From NCBI GenBank assembly GCA_021820805.1, contig JAKADF010000010.1, forward strand, positions 1-19,614: a DNA stretch of 19,614 bases, in the 5' to 3' direction. Position numbers and translations under genes: made by a program. Positions 1-8,451 of this stretch are shown here, in pieces (position 1 is the stretch's first letter; the number at the start of each line of letters is the position of its first letter). The stretch is from Bacillota bacterium. GTDB taxonomy: Bacteria; Bacillota; Bacilli; Alicyclobacillales; Alicyclobacillaceae. The notes under the pieces were generated by a model. It was not told the DNA's origin and ran no database searches. It was given only the letters and a program-made list of their open reading frames with translations.

Positions 1-1
1 G

Positions 2-406
2 TTAACAAAAGAACAGCGGATGAAAGAACTGCGAGAGTTCGTTCCCAGTGCAAAAGATGAAGATTGGGAACTGAGAGTGGCAGGTCAACGAGTGCAAGTA
101 ATTAAAGATACGCCAGCCGGCAAAGGAATGATTCAATTTAGCAATACGGAAATTGTTCATTCTCAAGATGGATCGTTAGCCGCGTTACTCGGTGGTTCCC
201 CGGGAGCTTCGACATCGGTTTCAGATATGCTTAGATTAATTGAAGAATGCTTCCCACAACAGCTTAATGTTTGGAAATCGAAAATAAAAGAAATGATCCC
301 TTCTTATGGTGAAAAGTTATCCGATAGACCTGAGCTTATTGCTAGGATTCAAGCATCGACAATTCGTGCGCTTGACCTTGAATTGAGAGAAACAGCAAAA
401 GCGTAA
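2..406 (+). CDS. mqo: Malate:quinone oxidoreductase, C-terminal end (5' truncated by window)
   Basis: The reading frame is open from the window edge and ends at TAA 404-406. It gives about 134 residues with no start, so the gene begins upstream. I recognise the C-terminal part of Mqo, the FAD-dependent membrane-associated enzyme that oxidises malate to oxaloacetate and passes electrons to the quinone pool. The typical tail is visible: an [18 protein letters not shown] stretch, a GQRVQVIKD segment, a GKGMIQFS strand, and the glycine-rich [16 protein letters not shown] segment, which belongs to the FAD-binding half of the family. An internal ATG at position 20 is not a start, because family similarity continues upstream of it (LTKEQR). 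The gene is convergent with rlmH and is followed by a strong terminator. The assignment is from remembered family sequence. The alternative, another FAD-dependent dehydrogenase, is unlikely. Confidence 0.9.
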   Translation, partial: LTKEQRMKELREFVPSAKDEDWELRVAGQRVQVIKDTPAGKGMIQFSNTEIVHSQDGSLAALLGGSPGASTSVSDMLRLIEECFPQQLNVWKSKIKEMIPSYGEKLSDRPELIARIQASTIRALDLELRETAKA

Positions 407-422
407 AAGGTATAAATTGTCG

Positions 423-458
423 AAGCGGGCCTTCCAGCCCGCTTTTTATCTTTTTTGA
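423..458 (+). terminator. Rho-independent terminator of mqo
   Basis: A perfect 8-bp stem, AAGCGGGC (423-430) with GCCCGCTT (437-444), closes a 6-base loop. On the + strand it is followed by a T-rich tail (TTTTATCTTTTTT). It starts 17 bases after the mqo stop. The minus-strand side lacks a clean T-run, so it probably terminates rlmH poorly. Confidence 0.88.
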
Positions 459-505
459 CATATAATAAAGTATAAATTTCACTATACTATATTCAAAAAC
501 CTTGT

Positions 506-985
506 TTACTTATGGTATGGTTCACCGCGTATGATGCGGATCCCGCGGTATATCTGCTCAACTAATACGATTCGCGCGAGCTGGTGAGGAAGAGTGATAG
601 GACCAAAACACCAACAAAAATGTGCACGGCTGCGGATAGCATTATCAAGGCCGTTTGAACCGCCAATAATGAAGACAAGCCTGCCAACCCCTTGCCCGCA
701 TAGGTCATCATACTTTTGACTCCAAGCTTCCGAACCAAGCATCTTTCCGTTTAGGTCTAGAACAACAATACCGTCTCTGTCACGCAAATGTTTTTCGATA
801 CGTGCTCCCTCAGCGCGTAATACCTGATCTTTTCCCGCTTCACTTAAGTTTTCAGGGCTCGGTTCATCTTGCACTTCAATCAATTCTAATTGCACATACG
901 CCGAAAGGCGCTTCGCATATTCCGCGAGCGCCTCACGCCAATATTTTTCTTTTAATTTACCAACAGCGATAACAACGACTTGCAT
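506..985 (-). CDS. rlmH: 23S rRNA (pseudouridine1915-N3)-methyltransferase RlmH
   Basis: A full-length 159-residue SPOUT-class methyltransferase, the usual size. RlmH methylates N3 of pseudouridine 1915 in helix 69 of 23S rRNA on assembled 70S ribosomes, using S-adenosylmethionine. Visible signatures are the N-terminal strand VVVIAVGKLKEKYW, LDLNGK (76-81), the SAM-knot motif FIIGGSNG (105-112), a PHQLARIVLVEQIYR helix, and the invariant C-terminal GEPYHK, whose terminal residues belong to the active site. The ATG at 983-985 is preceded by AAAGGA at about 8 bases. It follows the htrA-like gene by 18 bases and is probably co-transcribed with it, as in B. subtilis (yyxA-yydA). The middle of the trefoil-knot helix (AHFCWCFGP) is more divergent than in Bacillus, but no key residue is missing. 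Confidence 0.96.
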   Translation of the reverse strand: MQVVVIAVGKLKEKYWREALAEYAKRLSAYVQLELIEVQDEPSPENLSEAGKDQVLRAEGARIEKHLRDRDGIVVLDLNGKMLGSEAWSQKYDDLCGQGVGRLVFIIGGSNGLDNAIRSRAHFCWCFGPITLPHQLARIVLVEQIYRGIRIIRGEPYHK

Positions 986-1003
986 TTCAAAAGTCCTTTA
1001 AGT

Positions 1004-2296
1004 TCAATTTAGGTTAGGCCCTGTAAACGGATCAAGCATATCTGCACCATTTCCAGACTGATTTACCTGTGCAGATGCGGTGGTCAATTGTGTGTCCATT
1101 GATCCAATTTTAACAGAAAGGTTTAAAAGTTGGCTCCCTCGATATACGCGTAATTTTGCTGTCTGACCTGGACTCGTTTGGAACAAATATGTGCGCAAAT
1201 CTGCCATCGTCTTAACCTCATGCCCGTTAAAACCAACAATCACATCTTGGTCTTTTAATCCAGACGCTTTAGCATCAGATGAGGTCACAGACTTAATCCA
1301 AACACCGTAATCAACCGGTACATCCTCAGGCCACCATTGCTGCGGCAGAGCTGCAAGTGAATACCCTTCAATACCTAACGCAGGGTGCACAGCGTGACCT
1401 TGTTTCATAATTTGATCTGCTATTGTTTGCACCTCATTAGATGGAATAGCAAAACCCATGCCTTCAAAATTCGGTGCAACTATTTTACTGCTGTTAATTC
1501 CAATAACCTGTCCCTTAATGTTTAGGAGAGGACCCCCACTATTACCCGGATTAATCGCTGCATCTGTTTGAATTACAGCTTGGTAGTCGAGTGTCTGTTC
1601 CGTATTCGGATCCTCAACAGGCATAATCCGCTTCGTTGCACTGACAATTCCGGCAGTAACTGAATCTGCAAAGTCGAGCCCCATTGGCGTCCCAATCGCA
1701 ATCGCCGGTTCACCCGCCTGTAAGTTATCCGAGTTTGCAAAGGTTATTGGTGCAATACTCCGCACTTCTTTTTCGGGGATTTTAAGTACGGCTAAATCTG
1801 TATAGGGATCCGTTCCGACAACCGACGCGGAAATATGCTTTCCCCCGCCAAAGACGACATCAACTTTTGCAGCCCCTTGGACAACGTGGTTGTTCGTTAC
1901 AACATACCCGTCCTTACTGTCTTTGAAAAAAAGAACGCCAGTACCTACACCAGTCGCTTCAAGTTTAGTTTGTTGAGTAAAGAAGTTCGATACTTGCGAA
2001 TAATTGACGACACCCATAACCGCAGGCTCAACCACTTTTACCGCTTTTGTAATCCCATCGTTTACACTAACATTGACAAGTGTCCCTACTGAAGGATTTG
2101 ATAAGTCACCAGCCGCACCAGATGCATTTGCCCGCGACAGAACAGGCAGCAGTCCGTTGTTCGCTAACACGGGAACCATTGCAAATGTCGCACCAGAACT
2201 TACAACAGCTGACACAACAACAACTTTCAGCCACCGCAAAGTACCAGAATGTTTGCCCAATGGATTCGGGCTGGAATCATCATTGTAAAACCCCAT
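1004..2296 (-). CDS. htrC: HtrA/DegP-type membrane-anchored serine protease (YyxA/HtrC position)
   Basis: A 430-residue trypsin-like S1C protease with the Gram-positive HtrA layout: a short cytoplasmic N-terminus, one membrane anchor (about 24-45), a low-complexity linker, the protease domain, and one PDZ domain (about 300-400). The catalytic triad is intact: His137 in TNNHVV, Asp167 in YTDLAVL and Ser253 in NPGNSGGPL. It should degrade or refold damaged exported proteins at the outer face of the membrane. Its position between walJ and rlmH matches yyxA (formerly yycK, also called htrC) of B. subtilis, so the symbol rests on synteny. An htrA or degP label would be equally defensible. The ATG is preceded by AAAGGTGG at 7 bases. 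It has its own promoter and lies beyond the terminator of the wal operon, so it is probably regulated separately from walRKHIJ. Confidence 0.93.
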   Translation of the reverse strand: MGFYNDDSSPNPLGKHSGTLRWLKVVVVSAVVSSGATFAMVPVLANNGLLPVLSRANASGAAGDLSNPSVGTLVNVSVNDGITKAVKVVEPAVMGVVNYSQVSNFFTQQTKLEATGVGTGVLFFKDSKDGYVVTNNHVVQGAAKVDVVFGGGKHISASVVGTDPYTDLAVLKIPEKEVRSIAPITFANSDNLQAGEPAIAIGTPMGLDFADSVTAGIVSATKRIMPVEDPNTEQTLDYQAVIQTDAAINPGNSGGPLLNIKGQVIGINSSKIVAPNFEGMGFAIPSNEVQTIADQIMKQGHAVHPALGIEGYSLAALPQQWWPEDVPVDYGVWIKSVTSSDAKASGLKDQDVIVGFNGHEVKTMADLRTYLFQTSPGQTAKLRVYRGSQLLNLSVKIGSMDTQLTTASAQVNQSGNGADMLDPFTGPNLN

Positions 2297-2369
2297 ACAA
2301 CGCCCACCTTTCCCGATTTCCAGGCTCTTTCATGGCCTTTCATTCACCAGGTGCATAAATTAAACAAGT

Positions 2370-2397
2370 TTTATATGTACTGCGATGCAGATCGCAA
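2370..2397 (-). promoter_or_regulatory. Putative promoter of the htrA-like gene with overlapping palindrome
   Basis: Read on the minus strand, TTGCGA (2392-2397) and TATAAA (2370-2375) lie 16 bases apart, a plausible sigma-A pair about 75 bases upstream of the htrA start. A palindrome TGCGAT-ctgc-ATCGCA (2381-2396) covers the -35 element and half of the spacer, where a repressor or activator would bind. That it is an operator is inference. Confidence 0.5.
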
Positions 2398-2448
2398 AAA
2401 GGAGATATGTGGGATATTGTCACCGAATGAAAATTGTTCTATACATTC

Positions 2449-2476
2449 AAAAACACGACACAGTTTCGTGTCGTGT
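2449..2476 (-). terminator. Rho-independent terminator of the walR-walJ operon
   Basis: A perfect 9-bp stem, ACACGACAC with GTGTCGTGT, closes a 6-base loop. On the minus strand it is followed by a short T-run. It lies 26 bases past the walJ stop and before the htrA promoter, separating the two transcription units. Confidence 0.8.
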
Positions 2477-2502
2477 CCATAAAAAAACTCATGTGTTTTA
2501 CT

Positions 2503-3318
2503 TTAGAATTCAACAATTCGGTGTAATGGAGTTGCAACATGTCTGCTTGTGCGGTGGAGGGAAACTTGCTCACCATAGTATGCCTTAACCTCAGTGAGGA
2601 CTGATTTAACTGTCAAATCAGCTAAATCAGGTTGGTTATTTTCTTCGCTCAGATGGGCCAAATATACGTCTACTTCTTCCGTGCCTAACAAATCAACAAG
2701 CGCAACCGCGGCATCGGTATTCGATAAATGACCTTTATCACCTAGAATCCGTCGTTTTACGCTCCATGGATAACGTCCCGCTCGGAGCATTTCAACATCA
2801 TGATTTGCTTCAAACACGAAGGTTTTGCAACCTGTTAAAACGGACTTAATCACATCACTGACATAGCCTAAATCTGTCACGACGGCTAAACTTTCTTTCT
2901 CTGTATCAAATCGAAAGGCCACAGGTTCTTCTGCATCGTGAGAGACACGGAAAGGTGTCACTCGAATATCTCCAATAATCAATGGGCGTCCTTCTGATAC
3001 AAACTCACATTCTGGGGTGGCAACTGTTTGATTTTTATCTGACACCTGTTCCTGAATCTGTGACCATGTTCCTTCTGTCATGTATAAAGAAGCAGATGTA
3101 CGCTTTAAAACTTGTTTCAAACCTCGTACATGGTCAATATGTTCATGCGTAATCAATACTGCTGATAAATCTGCTAGACTTGCTTGACAAACATCATGTA
3201 ATCTTAGCTCTATCTGCTTTTTACTTATGCCCGCATCCAACAGAATCTGTGTCGTTTCAGTTCTTATATAGGTTGAATTGCCGCTGCTGCCGCTGGCGAG
3301 CACACTGAATTCGAGCAA
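2503..3318 (-). CDS. walJ: WalJ (YycJ) metallo-beta-lactamase-fold hydrolase
   Basis: A 271-residue metallo-beta-lactamase-fold protein. The N-terminal VLASGSSGNST strand-loop is followed by the metal-binding signature THEHIDH (His58, His60, Asp62, His63). Further ligand candidates are His127 in RVSHDAE and Asp149 in VTDLGYV, and a late AHLSEENN segment carries another histidine. WalJ is the fifth gene of the wal cluster. In Bacillus-group bacteria YycJ is a predicted nuclease linked to coordination of cell division with replication; its substrate is not settled. The start is TTG (3316-3318), preceded by AGGAGG at 6 bases; no ATG in a sensible position competes with it. It follows walI by 30 bases and ends before a strong terminator, so it is the last gene of the walR operon. 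Confidence 0.95.
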   Translation of the reverse strand: MLEFSVLASGSSGNSTYIRTETTQILLDAGISKKQIELRLHDVCQASLADLSAVLITHEHIDHVRGLKQVLKRTSASLYMTEGTWSQIQEQVSDKNQTVATPECEFVSEGRPLIIGDIRVTPFRVSHDAEEPVAFRFDTEKESLAVVTDLGYVSDVIKSVLTGCKTFVFEANHDVEMLRAGRYPWSVKRRILGDKGHLSNTDAAVALVDLLGTEEVDVYLAHLSEENNQPDLADLTVKSVLTEVKAYYGEQVSLHRTSRHVATPLHRIVEF

Positions 3319-3348
3319 AGTAATCCTCCTAAATCTTTTCCATATGTA

Positions 3349-4188
3349 TCATGGAGCAATCTCGACTTCACCAGTTAATGCGTTTACGTTGTAGATTTGG
3401 CTGCCTGTTATTACACGCCATACTGGAAACCAATAATTATTGCGAACATCCACCGTTTTAAGCGGCGTCACCGTGATCTTGTGGGCATATCCCAAGTCTA
3501 TTCTCAAAATCTTATTATCCGCCGCATCGCCAGATTTGTCTACCGTATTTGCTAGATTATCTAATGCATCGAGGGCTGAAATGATAGGCTGCGGTTTTCC
3601 TGCAGGAACTATTCCTTGAACACAAGTTTGTAAATAACCATAAAGAGATTGATTCTCGATATCTGTACTTACCGTCGCATCGAAAATTGGCAGTCCATTA
3701 TATAATTGTGTATATATTTGCGTACCGCCTCCTGATGATGAACTCTGGTCTAACTGGTAATCATCCCCTTGCCAAACGAAATGTAGAGGACTAGTAACAG
3801 AGCCGATATGAACTGGATTTGTATATATTACTTGCCAAGTACCTGAAGTTACGAACTTAATACGCCCATTTTCTGTTGTTACCAAGCCATACTTCGTATT
3901 TAATTTCACACTCTTCGCCTTTGGAAAACAAATTGGCCAAAGATTTGTCAGTTCGGGGTTTAAAAATTGTGCTCGGAATGACGGTAAATTAGGTTGTTGT
4001 TGCGGTATAGATGTACTTAGTGTGAATCCGTGGTCTGCAAGCAAAGTTTTTGTGTTGGCAAGCATGTCAGAGTAGGATTCGACATACCCTTGAAGCTCAG
4101 TTCTGCTCTGTACAACTTGAAACCCTAACATCAAATCCAATATGAAAAAAGCGGCAATCAACCATCCTTTCGCAGTCTCCCAATTCAT
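3349..4188 (-). CDS. walI: WalI (YycI) regulator of WalK
   Basis: A 279-residue single-pass membrane protein with a short cytoplasmic N-terminus (MNWETAKG), one membrane helix (about 9-26, with the family's typical LD pair) and a large extracytoplasmic domain. B. subtilis YycI begins in the same way (M-x-W then K and hydrophobic residues) and has the same YycI-fold outer domain. WalI and WalH contact the WalK sensor in the membrane and restrain its kinase activity. The ATG overlaps the walH stop as ATGA (4 bases), suggesting translational coupling and fixed stoichiometry. The outer domain is divergent, as is normal for this family, so the assignment rests on architecture, start sequence and position. 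Confidence 0.9.
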   Translation of the reverse strand: MNWETAKGWLIAAFFILDLMLGFQVVQSRTELQGYVESYSDMLANTKTLLADHGFTLSTSIPQQQPNLPSFRAQFLNPELTNLWPICFPKAKSVKLNTKYGLVTTENGRIKFVTSGTWQVIYTNPVHIGSVTSPLHFVWQGDDYQLDQSSSSGGGTQIYTQLYNGLPIFDATVSTDIENQSLYGYLQTCVQGIVPAGKPQPIISALDALDNLANTVDKSGDAADNKILRIDLGYAHKITVTPLKTVDVRNNYWFPVWRVITGSQIYNVNALTGEVEIAP

Positions 4189-5483
4189 GACTGCCCTCCT
4201 TCCGACAGAATACTACCAGTCGATGCATCAAATATTAAGACAAGCTTCCCGTCGACATAGAGGCTAAATGATGGAATAAAAGTAATTGTTGCACTCTTTA
4301 TAGTTGGATAATAGCCAAGTTTAAGCTCTACATTAGATAAATCCTGCTTCTTTACATTTCGATTCACAATCGAACGAATCATGTCTGGACTTAATAGATT
4401 CTCGTGAACTACAGCGTTTTGTTCAGAAAGATCGATAAGAGGCCTTACAAAGCGAACAATATGGCCCTCGTAGACTTCAATTAGATATGATAATTGCGTA
4501 CCGTAAACTGGATAACCTCCGAGCAATCGAACAAATTCATATGTACTCACGCCGCTTAGCTCACTCTGAGAATCTTCGCGAAATGCTGCAATTTCTTTTG
4601 GAGTACCGCCATGACTGCGAATAAAAGCCATAGCCGTATCTAAGTCAGACTGTTGATAGAGATTATGGTCATTGATATTCGGATCTTCAAAAGTTAACAA
4701 TTGACTTAGTTTATCCCACTGAACTGCTCTGCTGCCATCCGTCCATAAAACTGTATTTGTATTCTCCTGAATTCGAGTTAAAATTTGAGGATTTACAAAA
4801 AAGGAATGAACAAGAGGCAAGACTGATGTATACGAGATTTTCCAAGTTGTTTTATCCATAACATACTTGCTTGCTGGAACATAATCATTTCCTTGACCAT
4901 TTAAAGAAACCCAAGGAGATCTTGAAATCGCATCCGTAATAGACTGAGTAAGGTCACTTGCGTTTAAATCTGTTTGGCCAATATAAGTCGTTGTGTCTCC
5001 TTGAATTGAAATAAACACCGGGCTTGTTTGATTTAGCGTATACAACAATATTGACTGGCCGCGAACCGGCAATTCTGCAGAAGATAAGTTTGGCAGCCAC
5101 TTCAAAATATAGCTTTTATCTAGCATTTGGGTGAATTCAAATTTAACCTGTGAAAACGTGTGTACTGGCAAGTGAGATACCGAATGAAAGTCACTAAGAT
5201 GAATTGAGCTAAGCTCTGTGAGCCACTGCTCGTAGGACGACTCGCTAGGCAGAATAATGGCAGCCTTCTTTAGTTTGGATGAAGAAAGCAGAATTTGATA
5301 AGGTGAGGCAGCCTCGGTCGCACGCGGAAAATCCGAAGCTGACAATGTACTCGTCGTTGCAAAGCCTGCCTCAGTTGTATTTCTCCAATTTCCATTCCAC
5401 AACAAGTAACTTAGAAAAAAGCTTATCAAAACCAATATGCTTAAAAGTCCTGTTTTTATATGTTTGATATTTTGTCTTAACAT
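4185..5483 (-). CDS. walH: WalH (YycH) regulator of WalK
   Basis: A 432-residue single-pass membrane protein. The membrane helix (about 11-30) comes right after a basic N-terminus (RQNIKHIKTG), and the rest is predicted extracytoplasmic. Length, topology and position (third gene after walR and walK) match YycH, which acts with WalI on WalK to control expression of cell-wall hydrolase genes. Sequence conservation in YycH is low and I see no catalytic motif. The start overlaps the walK stop by 7 bases and the stop overlaps the walI start by 4, so walK-walH-walI form one translationally coupled unit. The ATG has an AAGGGAAT-type ribosome site inside the end of walK. Confidence 0.9.
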   Translation of the reverse strand: MLRQNIKHIKTGLLSILVLISFFLSYLLWNGNWRNTTEAGFATTSTLSASDFPRATEAASPYQILLSSSKLKKAAIILPSESSYEQWLTELSSIHLSDFHSVSHLPVHTFSQVKFEFTQMLDKSYILKWLPNLSSAELPVRGQSILLYTLNQTSPVFISIQGDTTTYIGQTDLNASDLTQSITDAISRSPWVSLNGQGNDYVPASKYVMDKTTWKISYTSVLPLVHSFFVNPQILTRIQENTNTVLWTDGSRAVQWDKLSQLLTFEDPNINDHNLYQQSDLDTAMAFIRSHGGTPKEIAAFREDSQSELSGVSTYEFVRLLGGYPVYGTQLSYLIEVYEGHIVRFVRPLIDLSEQNAVVHENLLSPDMIRSIVNRNVKKQDLSNVELKLGYYPTIKSATITFIPSFSLYVDGKLVLIFDASTGSILSEGGQS

Positions 5484-7252
5484 GTTGGTTTATTCCCTTC
5501 TTTTACAATTGGAAGGGTAACCGTTACGGTAGTTCCTGCACCAAGATTACTTTCGATTGATATTGTTCCTCCGTGCTGTTCGGTTATCTCACGAGCAAGT
5601 GCAAGACCAAGCCCGCTGCCGCCGAGCCTTCTACTGCGACCTTTGTCTACACGGTAAAACCGCTCAAATACATGATGCAAGTCTTGAGGGGGGATGCCAA
5701 TACCAGTATCTTGCACATATATGAGAGCTTTGTCTTTCAGACGTACTGATTCAACAATTATTTTTCCGCCTTCGGGGGTATATTTCAATGCATTACTTAT
5801 TAAATTGTCCAGCACTCTATCCAACATATCTTTATCCCCCTGGACGACTGCATCTTGGATTCTACGAATCGATAACGTTATATTCTTTGATTGGGCTTGG
5901 ATTTTAAATCGCTCCACTGCTGCTTTTATCCAAGGTAAAATGGCAATACGCGTATACAAGTACTTAGGTGGATTGTCTGTGTCGAGTCCAGACAGTGTCA
6001 ATAAATCCCTTGTTAATCGGACCATACGGTCTGTCTCTGTACCAATAACCTGCAAGAATTTATCGCGGGTTTCATCATCATCGATATCTAATTCCTGGAC
6101 AGCTTCAATGTAGGATTTTATGCTGGTCAAAGGAGTGCGCAGTTCATGGGACACATTTGCAACAAAGTCTCGCCTGGCACGACTCAACTTCTCCTGCTCA
6201 GTAACATCTCGCAACACGGCAACATAGCCGTCTATTCCTTTTCTGCCTTGTATAGCAGTCAGATGAATGTGAAGTAAAGTTGAGCCAAACTCCCGAACCA
6301 ACAATTGATTTGTTTCCTTCGGTACACCTTCACCTTCAGCATTATCCACAACGAAGCCAAGGTGTTTAGCGATGTTACTTTGTTCTTCAGGCGGTAAGGG
6401 GATTAATTTTTTTGCTGCTTGATTCATAAAAACCGGTGCAAAATCCCGGTCAAAAGTTATGACACCATCTCCCATTGAAGTGATGATGGCTTGCAAACGT
6501 TCCTGCTCTCGAGAACGAGTTGCAATAGCTTGTTCAAGCTTTTCAGTCAAATCGTTTATCGCACTAGCTAAATCTCCCAACTCATCATCAGAGCGTACTA
6601 CAACTCGCTTTGTAAAATCTCCGCCGGCCATCGTTCGGGCTTGTCCTGTAACATCTAGGATAGGACGAGTAATTGCACGAGATAAAATGATTCCAAGCAC
6701 GATTGTTATAAGTAACACTAAAGCACTGCCTGTATAAAAAATCGTCGTAACTTGACGAACAGTATTGTATGTATCTTGGACTGGAACAACGTACTCCACA
6801 ACACCCACAAACCTGCCTTGATTAAACATTGGTGCTGTAGCGGCAAGAAGATGTTGGTTTGAAATCGGATCGAATCTTATACCTGTTACGGATTTATGAG
6901 ACATTAGAGACTCTGTTGCAATGGAATCGGTCCGTTTTTGGCCAATCAAGGTTCCACCGGTTGATGTATCCATGACGTAACCATCCTGGTTTAGGATATA
7001 GATTGACCCATTCAAGAACTGTGGAAATGAAGAAATAACAGACGATACATCATCATTAGGTTGCATATTAGGTGTAATATGGGAAGCTGTAAGTGTGGCC
7101 ATTAATTGAGTTTGACTTTGAACAGTTTCAGTTTCATGCCGAATAAGCGATAACGTTAATGTTCTAACAAAATATGCGCCGATTAATTCGAGTGAAAATA
7201 ATATGAGCAACAAATAGACCACTACAAATTTGAACCTTATACTGCGCCACAT
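5477..7252 (-). CDS. walK: WalK (YycG) sensor histidine kinase
   Basis: A 591-residue sensor kinase with the canonical WalK order: TM1 (about 8-30), an extracytoplasmic sensor domain (about 31-170), TM2 (about 171-194), HAMP (about 195-245, DELGDLASAINDLTE), PAS (about 250-355), and a HisKA domain with the H-box FVANVSHELRTPLTS and phospho-acceptor His369. The ATPase domain has N-box LDNLISNALKYTPEGG (Asn483, Asn487), G1 DTGIGI (515-520), an F-box FERFYRVD and G2 GGSGLGLA. It senses cell-wall or lipid II status and phosphorylates WalR, setting autolysin expression; it is essential in most Bacillales. The PAS domain has no obvious metal-binding histidine cluster. The ATG is 5 bases after the walR stop, with GAGGAGAT inside the end of walR. 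Confidence 0.97.
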   Translation of the reverse strand: MWRSIRFKFVVVYLLLILFSLELIGAYFVRTLTLSLIRHETETVQSQTQLMATLTASHITPNMQPNDDVSSVISSFPQFLNGSIYILNQDGYVMDTSTGGTLIGQKRTDSIATESLMSHKSVTGIRFDPISNQHLLAATAPMFNQGRFVGVVEYVVPVQDTYNTVRQVTTIFYTGSALVLLITIVLGIILSRAITRPILDVTGQARTMAGGDFTKRVVVRSDDELGDLASAINDLTEKLEQAIATRSREQERLQAIITSMGDGVITFDRDFAPVFMNQAAKKLIPLPPEEQSNIAKHLGFVVDNAEGEGVPKETNQLLVREFGSTLLHIHLTAIQGRKGIDGYVAVLRDVTEQEKLSRARRDFVANVSHELRTPLTSIKSYIEAVQELDIDDDETRDKFLQVIGTETDRMVRLTRDLLTLSGLDTDNPPKYLYTRIAILPWIKAAVERFKIQAQSKNITLSIRRIQDAVVQGDKDMLDRVLDNLISNALKYTPEGGKIIVESVRLKDKALIYVQDTGIGIPPQDLHHVFERFYRVDKGRSRRLGGSGLGLALAREITEQHGGTISIESNLGAGTTVTVTLPIVKEGNKPTC

Positions 7253-7257
7253 AAGGT

Positions 7258-7953
7258 CTATCTCCTCAAGAAATAACCCACTCCGCGCCTTGTTAATACA
7301 TACTCTGGGTTACTTGGGTCGTCTTCCAACTTTTCACGAAGCCTCCGTACAGTTACATCTACAGTCCGTTCGTCTCCAACATAGTCAATACCCCAAACCT
7401 CCATAAGTAGCTGATCGCGAGTGTAAACAAGCCCCGGACGGGAAGCGAGAAATGATAATAATTGAAATTCGCGAACAGTTAATGCAATCGGCTCTCCGTG
7501 TTTCCTTACTTCATAATGATCTAAATCGATAGTGATATCTCCTATTTCGTTCTTGCCTCTTATTTCAGACGTAACACTTGCTTCAGCATCAAGCGCTTTT
7601 CGGCGAATATTCGCTTTAACCCTTGCCAGAAGCTCTCGTGTGCTAAAAGGCTTTGTGACATAATCATCCGCCCCAAGCTCTAGGCCCAGGACTTTATCCA
7701 ATTCTGAATCACGCGCTGTAAGCATAATAACTGGAGCAACACTGAATGTGCGAAAATCCCTAAGAACTTCATATCCGTCTTTTTCCGGCAGCATAATGTC
7801 AAGTAAAACAAGTTCAGGTTCTGTTTGCTTTGCCAGGCGAATCGCTTCATTACCGTCATATGCGCAAAAGACGGTATGTCCGTCTCGCTCTAAAGAAAAC
7901 TTAAGTATATTGGAAATTGGCTCTTCGTCTTCAACTACCAAAATCCGTGCCAT
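7258..7953 (-). CDS. walR: WalR (YycF) response regulator
   Basis: A 231-residue OmpR/PhoB-family regulator. The receiver domain (1-120) has the acidic pocket (VVEDEE, residues 7-11), phospho-acceptor Asp52 in LLDIMLP, Thr78 in MLTAR and Lys100 in VTKPF. The winged-helix domain (about 130-231) carries the recognition-helix region [17 protein letters not shown] and ends in [11 protein letters not shown]. It binds promoters of cell-wall hydrolase genes as the partner of WalK. It is the first gene of the wal operon; the ATG is preceded by AGGAAAGG. The 120-base upstream region is shared with a divergent gene, and I find only weak sigma-A candidates in it. In B. subtilis this slot follows purA and tRNA genes, which are absent here. 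Confidence 0.97.
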   Translation of the reverse strand: MARILVVEDEEPISNILKFSLERDGHTVFCAYDGNEAIRLAKQTEPELVLLDIMLPEKDGYEVLRDFRTFSVAPVIMLTARDSELDKVLGLELGADDYVTKPFSTRELLARVKANIRRKALDAEASVTSEIRGKNEIGDITIDLDHYEVRKHGEPIALTVREFQLLSFLASRPGLVYTRDQLLMEVWGIDYVGDERTVDVTVRRLREKLEDDPSNPEYVLTRRGVGYFLRR

Positions 7954-8073
7954 CCAAACTCAACCTTTCCTGTGTAGAAAGACCAAATACTAAATCGCAT
8001 GAACCCATTCACATTAGCCACACTATCTTCATAGCCATTCAACATTTGTCGAGCGTGAAAAAGGGGTGTCCAA

Positions 8074-8442
8074 ATGGTTGAACGTACCGTACTTGCTTCT
8101 TTCTACAGTGAACCTGAAGCAAAACAAGCTGCTGATGAAATCAAACAACTAGGAGTCGAAACAACACAAGTTGACCAGTTGCACGCTTATGGCGGAATTC
8201 TTCCAGAAAAGCGGCTATTTCCGATTAGTGGAAATATCCCAAGCCTTGCATCCCTTACCCTAAATACAATTCCGTCTTCGCGGGACAAAAGCGTACTTAT
8301 GGCGGCAGACCCTGCTGCAAGCGGTATGTCAGACGGGCAAGGGAACATCACTGGCAGAAATTATTTATTGACTGTTGTTTGCCCAAACGAAATTGTTGAC
8401 CAGGTTGTACAAATCATTCGCAATAACAGAGGATATACCTAA
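8074..8442 (+). CDS. Uncharacterised small protein divergent from walR
   Basis: A 122-residue protein I do not recognise as a named family. The N-terminus (VLASFYSEPEAKQAADEIKQLG) reads as a beta-strand followed by an amphipathic helix, and the C-terminus (LLTVVCPNEIVDQVVQIIRNN) as a second strand-helix unit. The middle (about 45-95) is Ser/Pro/Gly/Ala-rich and probably flexible. This suggests two halves of a ferredoxin-like fold, a shape seen in small Firmicute stress-type proteins such as the YflT/17M group, but this is inference only. There is no signal peptide or membrane segment. The ATG is preceded by AAGGGG at about 7 bases. Its stop is 9 bases from the stop of the convergent gene at 8452, with no terminator between. 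Codon use and the ribosome site support a real gene. Confidence 0.75.
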   Translation: MVERTVLASFYSEPEAKQAADEIKQLGVETTQVDQLHAYGGILPEKRLFPISGNIPSLASLTLNTIPSSRDKSVLMAADPAASGMSDGQGNITGRNYLLTVVCPNEIVDQVVQIIRNNRGYT

Positions 8443-8451
8443 TCAAAGTAA

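Noticed and set aside
2004..2358. Several overlapping + strand frames opposite the htrA 5' end
   Set aside because: Mutually overlapping frames antisense to a recognised protease with an intact triad. None has a convincing start.
5694..6113. 139-codon + strand frame opposite walK
   Set aside because: It is antisense to the HisKA/ATPase coding region. Composition is typical of a mirror frame and there is no ribosome site.
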